Shown here: piece after piece, positions 17,074 through 25,446 of the stretch
Position numbering within the stretch: position 1 is the stretch's first letter
How the letters are laid out: the number at the start of each line of letters is the position of its first letter
Origin: Mycobacterium szulgai
GTDB lineage: Bacteria; Actinomycetota; Actinomycetes; Mycobacteriales; Mycobacteriaceae
Direction of reading: 5' to 3'
Assembly (NCBI RefSeq): GCF_002116635.1
Contig: NZ_LQPW01000176.1
Coordinates: 101,766-165,765 of the forward strand
DNA length: 64,000 nucleotides
Made by a program: the position numbers and the translations under genes
Notes under the pieces: generated by a model
Told to the model about the DNA's origin: nothing
Seen by the model: only the letters and a program-made list of their open reading frames with translations
Database searches by the model: none

Positions 17074-18327
17074 TCAAAGTCGTGGGAACGCGTCGGTGAT
17101 GGTGTTCATCAAGGCGCCGTGACGCCCAGCGTCGGGGTCGCGGCCGGGCTTGCCGCTGCTGATCAATCCCGCTGACAGGCCGCGTTCGGGGTCGGCCCAC
17201 ACCGCGATATTGACCAGCCCCAGATGGCCGAACGCGGCCGGGGCGTTGCGCCCGAACGGGCCGTATTTGGTCGAGCCCAGCATGAATCCCGTGCCCCACC
17301 GAAGTGGGACCAGCCCGGTCGCCAGATCCGGACGCAACCGCCGGGCTTCCTTGACCGCGCCGCGCACCGTCTCGGGGCTCATCACTCGCACCCCGTCGAG
17401 CTCACCGCCGCGGCGCAGGATCTCCATGAAACGGGACAGCTCGTTCGCGTTCGACACCGTGTTGGACGACGGGATCACCGTCGTCAGATAGAGCCGCTTG
17501 TTCGTGTACGGGATGATCTCGTGCATGGTTCCGGTGATGGCCCGGCGGAAGATCGCGGCGATCACCGGCGGCAGCGGACGGCCGGTCGCGTGGCTGGGCG
17601 CAACTAGCGGGACGTCTTCCGGGGCCACGCCGTAATTGGTCCACCGGAAGCCCAGCGGGTCCAGGATCTCGGTGGCCAGGATCTCCCGAATCTCCTTGCC
17701 GGTGGCCGCGTAGACGAGTTCGCGAACCAGCGGGCCCCAGGTCAGCGCATGGTAGATGTGCACCAGACCCGGTCGATACAGCGGCCGAAGCTCGCCGAGC
17801 TTCTGTTGGGCGTACTCGTGGTCATCGGCGCGCATCACATCCGGGCGCGGCCCGGTGGGAATCGGGACGCCGGCGCTATGGGTCATCACGTGCCGGATGG
17901 TGGTGCGGTGTTTGCCGTGGCTGGTGTAGCAGGGTATGTACTCGCATACCCGATCGTCGAGCGAGAAGACGCCTCGCTCGACCAGCATGTGGATGACGGT
18001 TGCGGTGATGGCCTTGGCCGCCGAGTAGGCGCAGAAGGGTGTGTCGGTGGTGACCGGAATCTTCTCCGCATCGGGCTCGTCGGTCGGGCCGTTGCCCCAG
18101 CCGTGTCCGATCGCGCGGTTGAGCACCACCCGCCCGTTCTGCCGGATGCACAACTGGATCGCCGGGTGCATGCCGGCCTGATACCAGTGCCGCGCGGCCT
18201 GCCAGATCCGTTCGACGGCGGCGCTGTCGATGCCGGAGTGGTCCTCGTCGCCGATCGCCGTCACGGCATCCAGGTCGGCCGGCACACGGATCTTGCCGTC
18301 GGGGGTCATAGTGGCCACCGGGCTCAC
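17074..18327 (-). CDS. lipE: Class C beta-lactamase-fold esterase LipE (Rv3775)
   Basis: This 417-residue serine esterase is of the beta-lactamase/penicillin-binding protein fold. The S-x-x-K motif is Ser102-Ala-Ala-Lys105 (CAYSAAKAIT), and the second-motif tyrosine is Tyr192 in VHIYHAL. A third-motif equivalent, FGHLGLVN, lies near the C-terminus. No signal peptide is seen. The LipE family has been tied to cholesterol side-chain breakdown. Its start overlaps the stop of echA21 (ATGA), so the two are cotranscribed. Length and order match Rv3775. Confidence 0.9.
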   Translation of the reverse strand: MSPVATMTPDGKIRVPADLDAVTAIGDEDHSGIDSAAVERIWQAARHWYQAGMHPAIQLCIRQNGRVVLNRAIGHGWGNGPTDEPDAEKIPVTTDTPFCAYSAAKAITATVIHMLVERGVFSLDDRVCEYIPCYTSHGKHRTTIRHVMTHSAGVPIPTGPRPDVMRADDHEYAQQKLGELRPLYRPGLVHIYHALTWGPLVRELVYAATGKEIREILATEILDPLGFRWTNYGVAPEDVPLVAPSHATGRPLPPVIAAIFRRAITGTMHEIIPYTNKRLYLTTVIPSSNTVSNANELSRFMEILRRGGELDGVRVMSPETVRGAVKEARRLRPDLATGLVPLRWGTGFMLGSTKYGPFGRNAPAAFGHLGLVNIAVWADPERGLSAGLISSGKPGRDPDAGRHGALMNTITDAFPRL

Positions 18328-19148
18328 TCTCCGGTGAATTGCGGCGGGCGCTTGGCAAAGGTCGCCGAGATGCCCTCGGTCAGGTCCTTGGACGGCAAGA
18401 ACGCCGCATTCCAGGCGGCGACATAGCGCAGGTTCTCCGACACCGCCGACGTGCGCTGCTGGTCGAGTACGTCCTTGACGCCGTACACCGCCAGCGGTGG
18501 GTTGGCGGCGATTTCGGCGGCGGTGGCGTGCGCGGCGGCCAAGGTAGCCTCGGCGTCCGCATAGACGTCGTTGACCAAGCCGATCTTCTCGGCCCGGGCC
18601 GCGTCGATGTCCTTACCTGTCAACGCCAATTCCCGCAGGTGCCCGTCGTTCAAGATCAGCGGCAGGCGAGCCAGGCTGCCCATGTCGGCGACGATGGCCA
18701 GTTTGACTTCGCGCACCGAGAACTTGGCGTCGGCGCTGGCATAGCGGATGTCGACCGCCGAGATCAGGTCGACGGCGCCGCCGATGCACCAGCCCTGCAC
18801 CGCCGCTATGGTCGGGGTGCGGCAGTCAGCGACGGCGTTGATCGCCTTCTGCATTCGCAGCACCTCGGCATGGAACTCGGTGCGCGGGCGGGCTAGCGCG
18901 CCCTCGGCCATCAGCGGGGCGAACGTGCCGCCCATCGCGGGTACGTCCAGCCCGTAGCTGAAGTTCTTGCCCGATCCGGTGATAACGATGGCCCGGACCT
19001 CGCGATCGGCGTCGAGCGCCGAGAACACTCCCGGCAGTTCCGACCAGAAGGCGGGCCCCATCGCGTTGCCCTTGCCCGGTCCGATCAACGTCACCTGCGC
19101 GACCTGGTCTTTGGTCTCGACGGTGACGGATTCGTATGTTTCGCCCAT
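18324..19148 (-). CDS. echA21: Crotonase-family protein EchA21 (Rv3774), dienoyl-CoA isomerase-like
   Basis: This 274-residue crotonase has the oxyanion-hole segments FSYGLDVPAMGGTF near residue 65 and GWCIGGAVDLIS at 119-130. Three acidic residues (Asp127, Glu147 in FSVREVKLA, Asp155 in VADMGS) fall where mitochondrial delta3,5-delta2,4-dienoyl-CoA isomerase has its catalytic Asp/Glu/Asp. A hydratase pair is not obvious. It is therefore better viewed as an isomerase of unsaturated acyl- or steroid-CoA intermediates than as a plain hydratase. It is the first gene of a pair with lipE and diverges from the Rv3773c homologue. Confidence 0.88.
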   Translation of the reverse strand: MGETYESVTVETKDQVAQVTLIGPGKGNAMGPAFWSELPGVFSALDADREVRAIVITGSGKNFSYGLDVPAMGGTFAPLMAEGALARPRTEFHAEVLRMQKAINAVADCRTPTIAAVQGWCIGGAVDLISAVDIRYASADAKFSVREVKLAIVADMGSLARLPLILNDGHLRELALTGKDIDAARAEKIGLVNDVYADAEATLAAAHATAAEIAANPPLAVYGVKDVLDQQRTSAVSENLRYVAAWNAAFLPSKDLTEGISATFAKRPPQFTGE

Positions 19149-19183
19149 ATCGAGACCGTAGCGTGAACCGTAGCGTGGCGAAT

Positions 19184-19798
19184 ATGCCGCCAGATTTGCG
19201 ACCCGGACCAGATTCCCCGCCGACCGACGAGCTGCAAAGTGCCGAGGCCTGTCTAGGGGTATTGCAGCAAGTCCTGCACATCGTCGCCGGCGACGACAAG
19301 ACCAAGCAGACGCCGTGCTCGGAGTACAACGTCAAGGAGCTGACCGGGCATCTGCTGAGTTCGATAACGGCGCTGGGCGGCATGGTCGGCGCGGAATTCT
19401 CCGTGCGCGACGACACCGACTCGGTAGAGAGCCTGGTGATCGCCACGGCGCGGCCGGCTTTGGATGCCTGGCACCGGCACGGTCTAGAGGGCGAGGTGTC
19501 ATTGGGTGCCGGCTCGATGCCCGCCAGGGTCGCCGTTTCGGTGTTTTCGATCGAGTTCCTCGTCCACGCGTGGGATTACGCGGTGGCAGTGGGACATGAC
19601 ATCAACACCCCGGATTCGCTGAGTGAATACGTGCTGGCTCTGGCGCACACGATCATCAAGCCGCACGAGCGCGCGGCGGCCGGTTTCGATGCCCCGATCG
19701 ACATGTCCGACAACGCCGGTCCGCTGGACCGGTTGGTCGCGTTCACCGGCCGCAACCCCGGTGACGCCTACAGCCGCCGCCCTTCGCCACGAACGTGA
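19184..19798 (+). CDS. TIGR03086-type DinB/mycothiol-transferase-fold protein (Rv3773c)
   Basis: This 204-residue protein is of the actinobacterial DinB-like, mycothiol-dependent isomerase/transferase superfamily. Hallmarks are the early helix LGVLQQVLHIVA, TPCSEYNVKELTGHLLSSI with a putative metal-binding histidine, and FSIEFLVHAWDYAVA with a second. The substrate is unknown. The ATG at 19184 is preferred over an in-frame upstream start because that extension would overlap the echA21 start region. The stop is embedded in the left arm of a strong hairpin shared with convergent hisC2. Confidence 0.82.
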   Translation: MPPDLRPGPDSPPTDELQSAEACLGVLQQVLHIVAGDDKTKQTPCSEYNVKELTGHLLSSITALGGMVGAEFSVRDDTDSVESLVIATARPALDAWHRHGLEGEVSLGAGSMPARVAVSVFSIEFLVHAWDYAVAVGHDINTPDSLSEYVLALAHTIIKPHERAAAGFDAPIDMSDNAGPLDRLVAFTGRNPGDAYSRRPSPRT

Positions 19799-19845
19799 AG
19801 CTGGCCGCACGGCGAACGCCGAACGTGAGGCTGGCTTCACGTTCG
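19790..19845. terminator. Bidirectional hairpin terminator-like element
   Basis: Perfect 12-bp arms CGAACGTGAAGC (19790-19801) and GCTTCACGTTCG (19834-19845) enclose a further partial copy of the arm sequence. The element lies exactly between the convergent Rv3773c and hisC2 homologues and includes the first gene's TGA. There is no U-run, as is usual in mycobacteria. Confidence 0.65.
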
Positions 19846-19870
19846 ACGCTCGGTCGACTCGCGTCCTCTC

Positions 19871-20920
19871 TCAGATCCAGGCGCGGGCGAACCGCAGCAG
19901 GGCGTCGTTTTCTTCCGGTGCGGCGGTGACGGTGACCCGGACCCCGTCGGTGCCGTAGGGGCGGACGATGATGCGGGCGTTGGCCGCCTGCTCGACGAAA
20001 TCGTGGGTGCGCGGCCCCAGCGGCAGCCAGACGAAGTTGGCCTGTGACGGCGGCAGCGTGAAACCTGCGGCTCGCAGCGCCGCACCGACACGGTCGCGCT
20101 CGGCGACTACCGCGTCGGTGCGGGCCAGTAGCTCGTCGGCGGCCTCCAGGGACGCGATGGCCGCGGCCTGGGAGATGCTCGTGGCGGTGAAGGGCACGTA
20201 GACCTTGTCCAGCGCGACGATCACCTCGGGGTGGCCGATCGCATAGCCCACCCGCAGGCCCGCCAGCCCGTACGCCTTGGAGAACGTTCGCATCGCCACC
20301 ACATTGCTGTGGCTGCGGACCAGGCCCAGGGTGTCGGGCACCATGCCGTCGCGAACGTACTCGACGTAGGCCTCGTCGACAACGATCAGTACGTGCGGCG
20401 GCACCGCTTCGACGAATCGGGTGAGGGCGTCGGGATCAACGACGGTCGACGTCGGATTGTTGGGATTGCACACGAAGATCAGCCGGGTGCGGTCGGTGAC
20501 CGCGGCCAGCATCGCGTACAGGTCGAAGGTGTGGTCGGTCAACGGCACCCTGACCGGGATGGCGCCGGCGACCTGGACCTGCGGCGGGTACAGCTCGAAG
20601 CTGCGCCACCCGAAGATCACCTCGTCACCCGCCGAGGCCGTGATTTGCACCAGCTGCTGGCACAGGCTGACCGAACCGCAACCGACGGCGATGTTCTCGG
20701 GCGCGAAGCCCACATGCTTTGCCAACGCGGCCTTGAGTTGGACGCATCCGTTGTCGGGGTACCGGTTGATCACATCGGTAGCGCGTTCGATGGCCGCGCG
20801 AACGCTGGGCAGTGGGCCGAACACTGTTTCATTGCTGGCCAGTTTGATTGCGCCGGGCACGGTCTTACCGGGAACGTAAACTGGCAGCCCGGCCAACTCG
20901 GGCCGCAGGCGGGCAGTCAC
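19871..20920 (-). CDS. hisC2: Histidinol-phosphate/aromatic aminotransferase HisC2 (Rv3772)
   Basis: This 349-residue PLP-dependent class I/II aminotransferase has GAIKLASNETVFGPLPSVR at the N-terminus, the cofactor aspartate/tyrosine region VDEAYVEYV, the Schiff-base lysine in RTFSKAYGLAGLR, and an arginine in IVRPYGTDGVRVT. It transaminates histidinol phosphate or aromatic amino acids. The GTG start at 20920 (VTARLRPELAGLPVYVPG) matches Rv3772. Longer in-frame readings run through the tRNA-Ser gene on the other strand and were rejected. Confidence 0.93.
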   Translation of the reverse strand: MTARLRPELAGLPVYVPGKTVPGAIKLASNETVFGPLPSVRAAIERATDVINRYPDNGCVQLKAALAKHVGFAPENIAVGCGSVSLCQQLVQITASAGDEVIFGWRSFELYPPQVQVAGAIPVRVPLTDHTFDLYAMLAAVTDRTRLIFVCNPNNPTSTVVDPDALTRFVEAVPPHVLIVVDEAYVEYVRDGMVPDTLGLVRSHSNVVAMRTFSKAYGLAGLRVGYAIGHPEVIVALDKVYVPFTATSISQAAAIASLEAADELLARTDAVVAERDRVGAALRAAGFTLPPSQANFVWLPLGPRTHDFVEQAANARIIVRPYGTDGVRVTVTAAPEENDALLRFARAWI

Positions 20921-21007
20921 TTCGACAGCATATGTCGCGGCTGTGTACGCTATGCCTCCGGCGGCTGCTGCGGGATTCCGGAGTCCGGTACCCTCAGAAA
21001 GTCCACG

Positions 21008-21096
21008 GGAGGCGTGCCAGAGCGGCCGAATGGGGCTCACTGCTAATGAGTTGTCCCCCTCAAAGGGGACCGGAGGTTCAAATCCTCTCGCCTCCG
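21008..21096 (+). tRNA. tRNA-Ser (anticodon GCU)
   Basis: A type II tRNA. The acceptor arms GGAGGCG/CGCCTCC pair fully. The anticodon stem CTCA/TGAG has loop CTGCTAA (anticodon GCT), followed by a long variable arm and T-arm GTTCAAATC. The discriminator G is followed by an encoded CCA at 21097-21099. Confidence 0.96.
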
Positions 21097-21128
21097 CCAC
21101 GTGATACCTGCTAGACAACTGAAGACCG

Positions 21129-21201
21129 GCGCCCGTAGCTCAACGGATAGAGCATCTGACTACGGATCAGAAGGTTAGGGGTTCGAATCCCTTCGGGCGC
21201 G
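21129..21201 (+). tRNA. tRNA-Arg (anticodon ACG)
   Basis: A standard 73-nt tRNA. The acceptor arms are GCGCCCG/CGGGCGC, the anticodon stem TCTGA/TCAGA has loop CTACGGA (anticodon ACG), and the T-arm contains GTTCGAATC. An encoded CCA follows at 21202-21204. Confidence 0.96.
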
Positions 21202-21291
21202 CCATGTTGCGATCCGCAACCTGATATCGCGTGCGCTAGCGCGTTTGCGGATTGGGTATGCCCGCCTCTGGCGGCAAGCCAAAAGCCCCCG

Positions 21292-21912
21292 TCACATCGG
21301 TGTCCAGTCATCCCACCGCTTGCCGAAGTCGACCGGCACCTGGGAGAACAGCGCACTGCCGATGATCTCGCGGAAGTGATCCTGCCAGCCCCACCAGCCG
21401 CTGATCTGAAAGTCGTGCTGATACCAGCTGAGCTTGTAGTCGATGGGTACGGATTCGCCCTTGTTCTCCGGCGCAAACACCGCGATCGCCAGCAGGCCAA
21501 GCGCCGCCGCCGCGGGCAGCTGGATCTTTCCGTCCCGCCAGATGCTCACCTTTTCGTCGCGAGAGCCATGGCGGGTCAGCTCGAATCCCTTGGGTAGCTC
21601 GTCCTCATGGCCGTGGCCATAGCGGTAAATGCCCCACAAGACATCGGCAATGTCGGGCCGGCCGTCGGGCAGATCCGATTTCACCGCAATCGGGAAGCGG
21701 GTGGTCTCGAAGTCGACGCCCGGCGCCGCCATCACGTGAAAAATGTCGAGCGCATCTCGGATCGTGCGCCGGAACCGCGTCGCGATTCCTTGCTGTGGAT
21801 ACCGCTTCTTGGCGGTGCCGTTGACGGCGTCGCACGCATGAATAAGCGCTGCGTCCCAATCCTGTCTCGCCCAGTGGTCGAGTGATTGCCTGACGGAATT
21901 TCCCACGGTCAC
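21292..21912 (-). CDS. Hypothetical protein, unknown family
   Basis: This 206-residue protein has a GTG start at 21912. I do not recognise the family. It is soluble and rich in aromatic residues (many Trp, Tyr and His in the last 80 residues, such as YKLSWYQHDFQISGWWGWQDHF). A basic segment GTAKKRYPQQGIATRFRRTIRD lies near residue 35, and there is one mildly hydrophobic stretch AAALGLLAIAVFAP. It stands alone immediately downstream of tRNA-Arg on the opposite strand, in a segment without the M. tuberculosis gene set, so it may belong to a transferred island. Confidence 0.7.
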   Translation of the reverse strand: MTVGNSVRQSLDHWARQDWDAALIHACDAVNGTAKKRYPQQGIATRFRRTIRDALDIFHVMAAPGVDFETTRFPIAVKSDLPDGRPDIADVLWGIYRYGHGHEDELPKGFELTRHGSRDEKVSIWRDGKIQLPAAAALGLLAIAVFAPENKGESVPIDYKLSWYQHDFQISGWWGWQDHFREIIGSALFSQVPVDFGKRWDDWTPM

Positions 21913-22420
21913 ACCCAGAGGCTAACGATGGGGGACGGCGATCCCGTAGAGCGGTGCGCTTCGACTGAGAGTGTGTCGCCGCCGCCTCGGCGACGGCTCA
22001 TCAGTCGCCGTCCCGGCGCAGATGTACGAGATAATCGCAAATCAAATGCCGGGGCCGGCCGGCAAAGGCATCTCAATGCACTTGACGGGGCCTGTATTTC
22101 TCCGCATCGCACCGCCCGCGCATCCTTCCGGCGAGCCATTTCCCAAGCCGTCGGCAGTCTCGGCCGAATTCGCAGGCATATGGGACCTGCGCTGCCGGCC
22201 CGCAGTGGTTGAGCACGCAGTATGCCGCACCTGGGGGCCGGGCAATGCCGTGTCAAAGCAATTGACACAGCAGGCAATGTGATTTGTAAAACACATTTAC
22301 ACAGCCAAGATCACTTATAACGAACGTATAACAGACTGCAATGAGTTTTTCCAATATTGGGGTTCTGCGAATAACATTCTGTTCTCTCCCCCGGATACCG
22401 CAATGAGCAAAGGTAGTGCC
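21913..22420. other. Gene-poor 508 bp interval ahead of a PE-PGRS gene
   Basis: I see no supported coding sequence here. The right half is AT-richer than its surroundings and contains the promoter and dyads listed separately. The left half has no pattern I can name. Confidence 0.5.
22251..22301 (+). promoter_or_regulatory. Promoter with dyads over both -35 and -10
   Basis: A consensus-like -35 TTGACA (22262-22267) is followed after 17 bp by TGTAAA (22285-22290). The -35 is the right arm of the dyad TGTCAA-N5-TTGACA (22251-22267). The -10 is the left arm of TGTAAA-N5-TTTACA (22285-22301). Both dyads have 6-bp arms and 5-bp spacers. The predicted transcript would have a leader of about 120 nt before the PE-PGRS start. 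The bound regulator is unknown. Confidence 0.6.
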
Positions 22421-23983
22421 ATGTCATATTTGTTTACACAGCCGCAGGCGTTGATGATGGCGGCGTCGGATTTGGCCGGTATCGGGTCGACCATCAATAC
22501 CGCGACCGTGGCGGCGGCAATGCCTACGACAGGCGTGCTCGCCGCCGGCGCCGACGAAATTTCGGCCGCCATGGCGGCGATATTCGGGGCGCACGGGCAG
22601 CGGTATCAGGCGATGAGTGAGCAGGCGGCGGCCCTGCACAGCCAGATAGTGCAAAACCTGAATGCGGCCGGGGGAGCTTATGCCAGCGCCGAAGCCGCCA
22701 ACGTTTCGCCGCTGCAGGCCCTCGAACAGGGAATTAACGGGTCCGCGCGGGCGGTGCTGGGTCGGCCGCTGTTCGGCAACGGTGCCGACGGCGCACCAGG
22801 AACCGGGCAGGCCGGCGGCGACGGCGGCCTGTTGTACGGCAGCGGCGGCAGAGGTGGTTCCGGCGGCCTCGGGCAAGCCGGCGGCAAAGGAGGTGCCGCG
22901 GGAATGTGGGGTAACGGCGGAGCCGGTGGTCTCGGTGGATCCGGCGCCGCCGGGGGCAATGGCGGCGCAGGCGGTTGGCTGCGCGGCAATGGTGGGGCGG
23001 GTGGCACCGGCGGGTTCAACGGTGGCAGCGGCGGTAACGGAGGCAACGCCGGACTGTGGGGAACCGGCGGTGCGGGCGGCAGCGGCGGTGGCGGCGTCAC
23101 CGGTTCCAACGGCGTCAACGCGCTGGGGAATTACACGAAATCGCCCCTGCTCGACGGCAGTCCGGGTCAACCAGGCGCATTCAACGATCCCGGCGGCCCG
23201 GGGACCGACGGCCTGCCCGGAGCTGCCAACCAGGCGGGCGGCAACGGCGGTTCCGGAGGTGCGGGCAATCCGGCTGGCGGCCGCGGCGGCAACGGTGGCA
23301 CCGGCGGCTTCGGAGCGCCCGGCGGCAACGGCGGCAATGGGGGAGATGTCCTCGGCGCCCCCTACACGCCGGGCGGTGCCGGAGGCGACGGCGGCGCCGG
23401 AGGTGCGGGTGCACCCGGTGGCAACGGGGGCAATGGCGGCCTGAACAACTATGCCAACATCCCCAACTACAACCCCCTGCTCGAAGGCCCCGCCGGTAAG
23501 GGTGGCAATGGAGGTGACGCCGCCGGACCGCTCAGCGCGGGGGGTAGCGGCACCGCGGGTGGTCACGGCGGCGCGGGCGGCCGCGGCGGGATGCTGTTCG
23601 GCGATGGCGGCGCAGGTGGAGTCGGCGGGATCGGCGGCATCGGGGGCATTGGTGCCGCTGGCGGCGCCGGCGGGGCCGGGGGCAACGGTTCCAACACGGT
23701 CAATCTCTTCAGCGGTCTCGGTGGCACCGGCGGTGACGGCGGCGCCGGCGCATCCGGCGGCGCAGGGGGAGTCGGCGGTGACGGCGGCGCGGGTGGTGGG
23801 GCCGGATTGTTCGGTCATGCGGGTGCCGCCGGCGCCGGCGGCCTCGGCGGTGTCGGTGGTGGCGGCGGCGCCGGTGGCGCGGCCGGTGCCGGTGGCTGGG
23901 GCGCGAACGGTCAGGGCCCGTCCGGCAATATCGGTGTAGCAGGCGGCAAGGGCGCCGACGGCGCCAACGGGCTCGCCGGTTAG
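22421..23983 (+). CDS. PE-PGRS family protein
   Basis: From the ATG at 22421 (MSYLFTQPQALMMAASDLAG) the protein has 520 residues. The PE domain covers about residues 1-100, then comes the linker VLGRPLFGNGADGAPGTG, then a long GGA/GGN repeat region with short inserts (NALGNYTKSPLLDGSPG; LNNYANIPNYNPLLEGPAG). An ATG 18 bp upstream is in frame, but the AAAGG ribosome-binding sequence lies between the two, favouring the downstream start. It is preceded by the double-dyad promoter and is convergent with the phosphotransferase at 23980, with a 4-bp overlap. Confidence 0.92.
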   Translation: MSYLFTQPQALMMAASDLAGIGSTINTATVAAAMPTTGVLAAGADEISAAMAAIFGAHGQRYQAMSEQAAALHSQIVQNLNAAGGAYASAEAANVSPLQALEQGINGSARAVLGRPLFGNGADGAPGTGQAGGDGGLLYGSGGRGGSGGLGQAGGKGGAAGMWGNGGAGGLGGSGAAGGNGGAGGWLRGNGGAGGTGGFNGGSGGNGGNAGLWGTGGAGGSGGGGVTGSNGVNALGNYTKSPLLDGSPGQPGAFNDPGGPGTDGLPGAANQAGGNGGSGGAGNPAGGRGGNGGTGGFGAPGGNGGNGGDVLGAPYTPGGAGGDGGAGGAGAPGGNGGNGGLNNYANIPNYNPLLEGPAGKGGNGGDAAGPLSAGGSGTAGGHGGAGGRGGMLFGDGGAGGVGGIGGIGGIGAAGGAGGAGGNGSNTVNLFSGLGGTGGDGGAGASGGAGGVGGDGGAGGGAGLFGHAGAAGAGGLGGVGGGGGAGGAAGAGGWGANGQGPSGNIGVAGGKGADGANGLAG

Positions 23984-25011
23984 AGCTGCTTCTCGATCAG
24001 GTTCAGCGCGCGCTCGAACAAGTGCACCGTGGCAGCGTGCAGTTGGTCACCGACTTCCTTCTCGGCCTTGCCCGCACAGGCCCTGGCCAGGGTTCCCTCG
24101 ATGACGATGCCGAGCTTGAAACAGGCCAGCACCGTGTACCAGGTGATGTGCGACAAGTCGCGGGTGGTGTTCTGCGCGTACCGCTGCAAGAGATCGTCTG
24201 TGCTGGCCAAACCACTCTGTCCACCCAGCGCGTGGCTGAACACGCTGGATCCATCCGGCTGCCGCCAGGTGGCCAGCAGCCAGCCGAGGTCCAACAGCGG
24301 GTCGCCGATCGTGCACATCTCCCAGTCGACGATCGCCACGACTTCGGGTCCGGTGCGGGAGAACATCACGTTGGCCGCGTGGTAGTCGCCGTGCATGATC
24401 CCGGGTGTCCAGGCGGTGGGCCGGTGGCTCTCGAGCCAGCTGGACACCTCGTCGATGCCCGGAATCTCTGGCCCCGGGTAGCCCTCGTACTCCTGATAGG
24501 AGTCGAGCTCTGAAAGCCAGCGTGGCACTTGGCGTTCCAGGAACCCTTCCGGCTTACCGAAATCGGCCAGACCGACGGCCACGTGGTTGACGGCACCCAG
24601 CTTGGCCAAGGCATCAGCCATCGACAACCCCATGCCGAACCGCACCTTGGCATCGCCGGCGTGCAGCGGCGGCAGCCCTTCGCCGGCGTTGAACCCGTCG
24701 ATCGGCTCCATCAAATAGAAGACGGCATCGCCCAGCACCCCCGGATCGTCACAGGTGGCGATCAGCCGCGGGTGTGGTACATCGGAGCCGGCCAGGGCGG
24801 CTAACACCCTGGTTTCGCGCAGTATCACGGTGTTGCTGCGCGGCCGCAGGTGCCGCGGTCCGCGGCGCAGTACATAGGTGCGCCCGGCCCGGGTGAATCG
24901 CAGCATGACGTTCTGCGTTCCACCGGTGACCGTGGCGACGTCCTCCAGCGGCCCTTCGCCCAGTCCCTGGTCGGACATCCACTTCGCGACGGGCGCCAAA
25001 TCCACGAGCAT
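23980..25011 (-). CDS. APH-fold phosphotransferase, ACAD10/11-associated type
   Basis: This 343-residue kinase-like protein of the aminoglycoside/choline kinase fold belongs to the subgroup that partners acyl-CoA dehydrogenases. It has the nucleotide-loop region VTGGTQNVMLRFTRAG, the catalytic loop GIMHGDYHAANVMF (HGD-x4-N) and the metal-binding aspartate in VAIVDWEMCTIGDPLLDLGW. Relatives phosphorylate hydroxyacyl-CoAs rather than antibiotics. Its start overlaps the SnoaL-like gene upstream (TGATG), so they form a two-gene unit. It is one of three such paralogues in the window. Confidence 0.87.
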   Translation of the reverse strand: MLVDLAPVAKWMSDQGLGEGPLEDVATVTGGTQNVMLRFTRAGRTYVLRRGPRHLRPRSNTVILRETRVLAALAGSDVPHPRLIATCDDPGVLGDAVFYLMEPIDGFNAGEGLPPLHAGDAKVRFGMGLSMADALAKLGAVNHVAVGLADFGKPEGFLERQVPRWLSELDSYQEYEGYPGPEIPGIDEVSSWLESHRPTAWTPGIMHGDYHAANVMFSRTGPEVVAIVDWEMCTIGDPLLDLGWLLATWRQPDGSSVFSHALGGQSGLASTDDLLQRYAQNTTRDLSHITWYTVLACFKLGIVIEGTLARACAGKAEKEVGDQLHAATVHLFERALNLIEKQL

Positions 25012-25358
25012 CAGCCCTTGGCGTGTGGTGTGTATCGGACCGTCTGGGCCCAGATCGCGCCGTCGCGGAAGACGAAGGTGTCCACGCCGTCGTCAACCCG
25101 GTTGACCGCCGAATCGGCGGCCCATTCGAGCAGCAACACATCGCCGTCGAAAATCTGGGACTTCAAGTTCCAGGCCGCGTTTGGCAGATCCTCGAGCAAC
25201 TTGACGAATACGCTGCGAACGCCGTCCTTGCCCCGCACCGCGCCCGCCGACGTGATGATGACGGAGTCGTCGGTGTAGTCGGCGACGATCTCGTCGAGGT
25301 CGCCCGCGGCCAGCGCCTTGCCGTGGTGGGCGAACACTTCCTGCGGCGTGCGTGTCAT
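25011..25358 (-). CDS. SnoaL-like/NTF2-fold protein
   Basis: This 115-residue protein has the alpha+beta-cone pattern of the SnoaL/ketosteroid-isomerase-like superfamily. It begins with an amphipathic helix (EVFAHHGKALAAGDLDEIVADYTDDSVI), followed by alternating strands (VLLLEWAADS, TFVFRDGAIWAQTVRYTP). The function is unknown and it may be a small hydrolase or isomerase. The ATG at 25358 is chosen because the family starts with this helix. Longer upstream readings enter the promoter of the divergent methyltransferase. It is coupled to the phosphotransferase downstream. Confidence 0.8.
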   Translation of the reverse strand: MTRTPQEVFAHHGKALAAGDLDEIVADYTDDSVIITSAGAVRGKDGVRSVFVKLLEDLPNAAWNLKSQIFDGDVLLLEWAADSAVNRVDDGVDTFVFRDGAIWAQTVRYTPHAKG

Positions 25359-25446
25359 GGTGCTCCCTTGCGACCTGTCGACCCCTCGACCGTACTGCTG
25401 GAACAATAGTTGGCGAACCTGACTGCCCGGCTGGGGAGGACTGTCG

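Noticed and set aside
20921..21118. N-terminal extension of hisC2 through the tRNA-Ser(GCU) gene
   Set aside because: The frame stays open, but the extra residues are the complement of a complete tRNA. The GTG at 20920 gives the family start.
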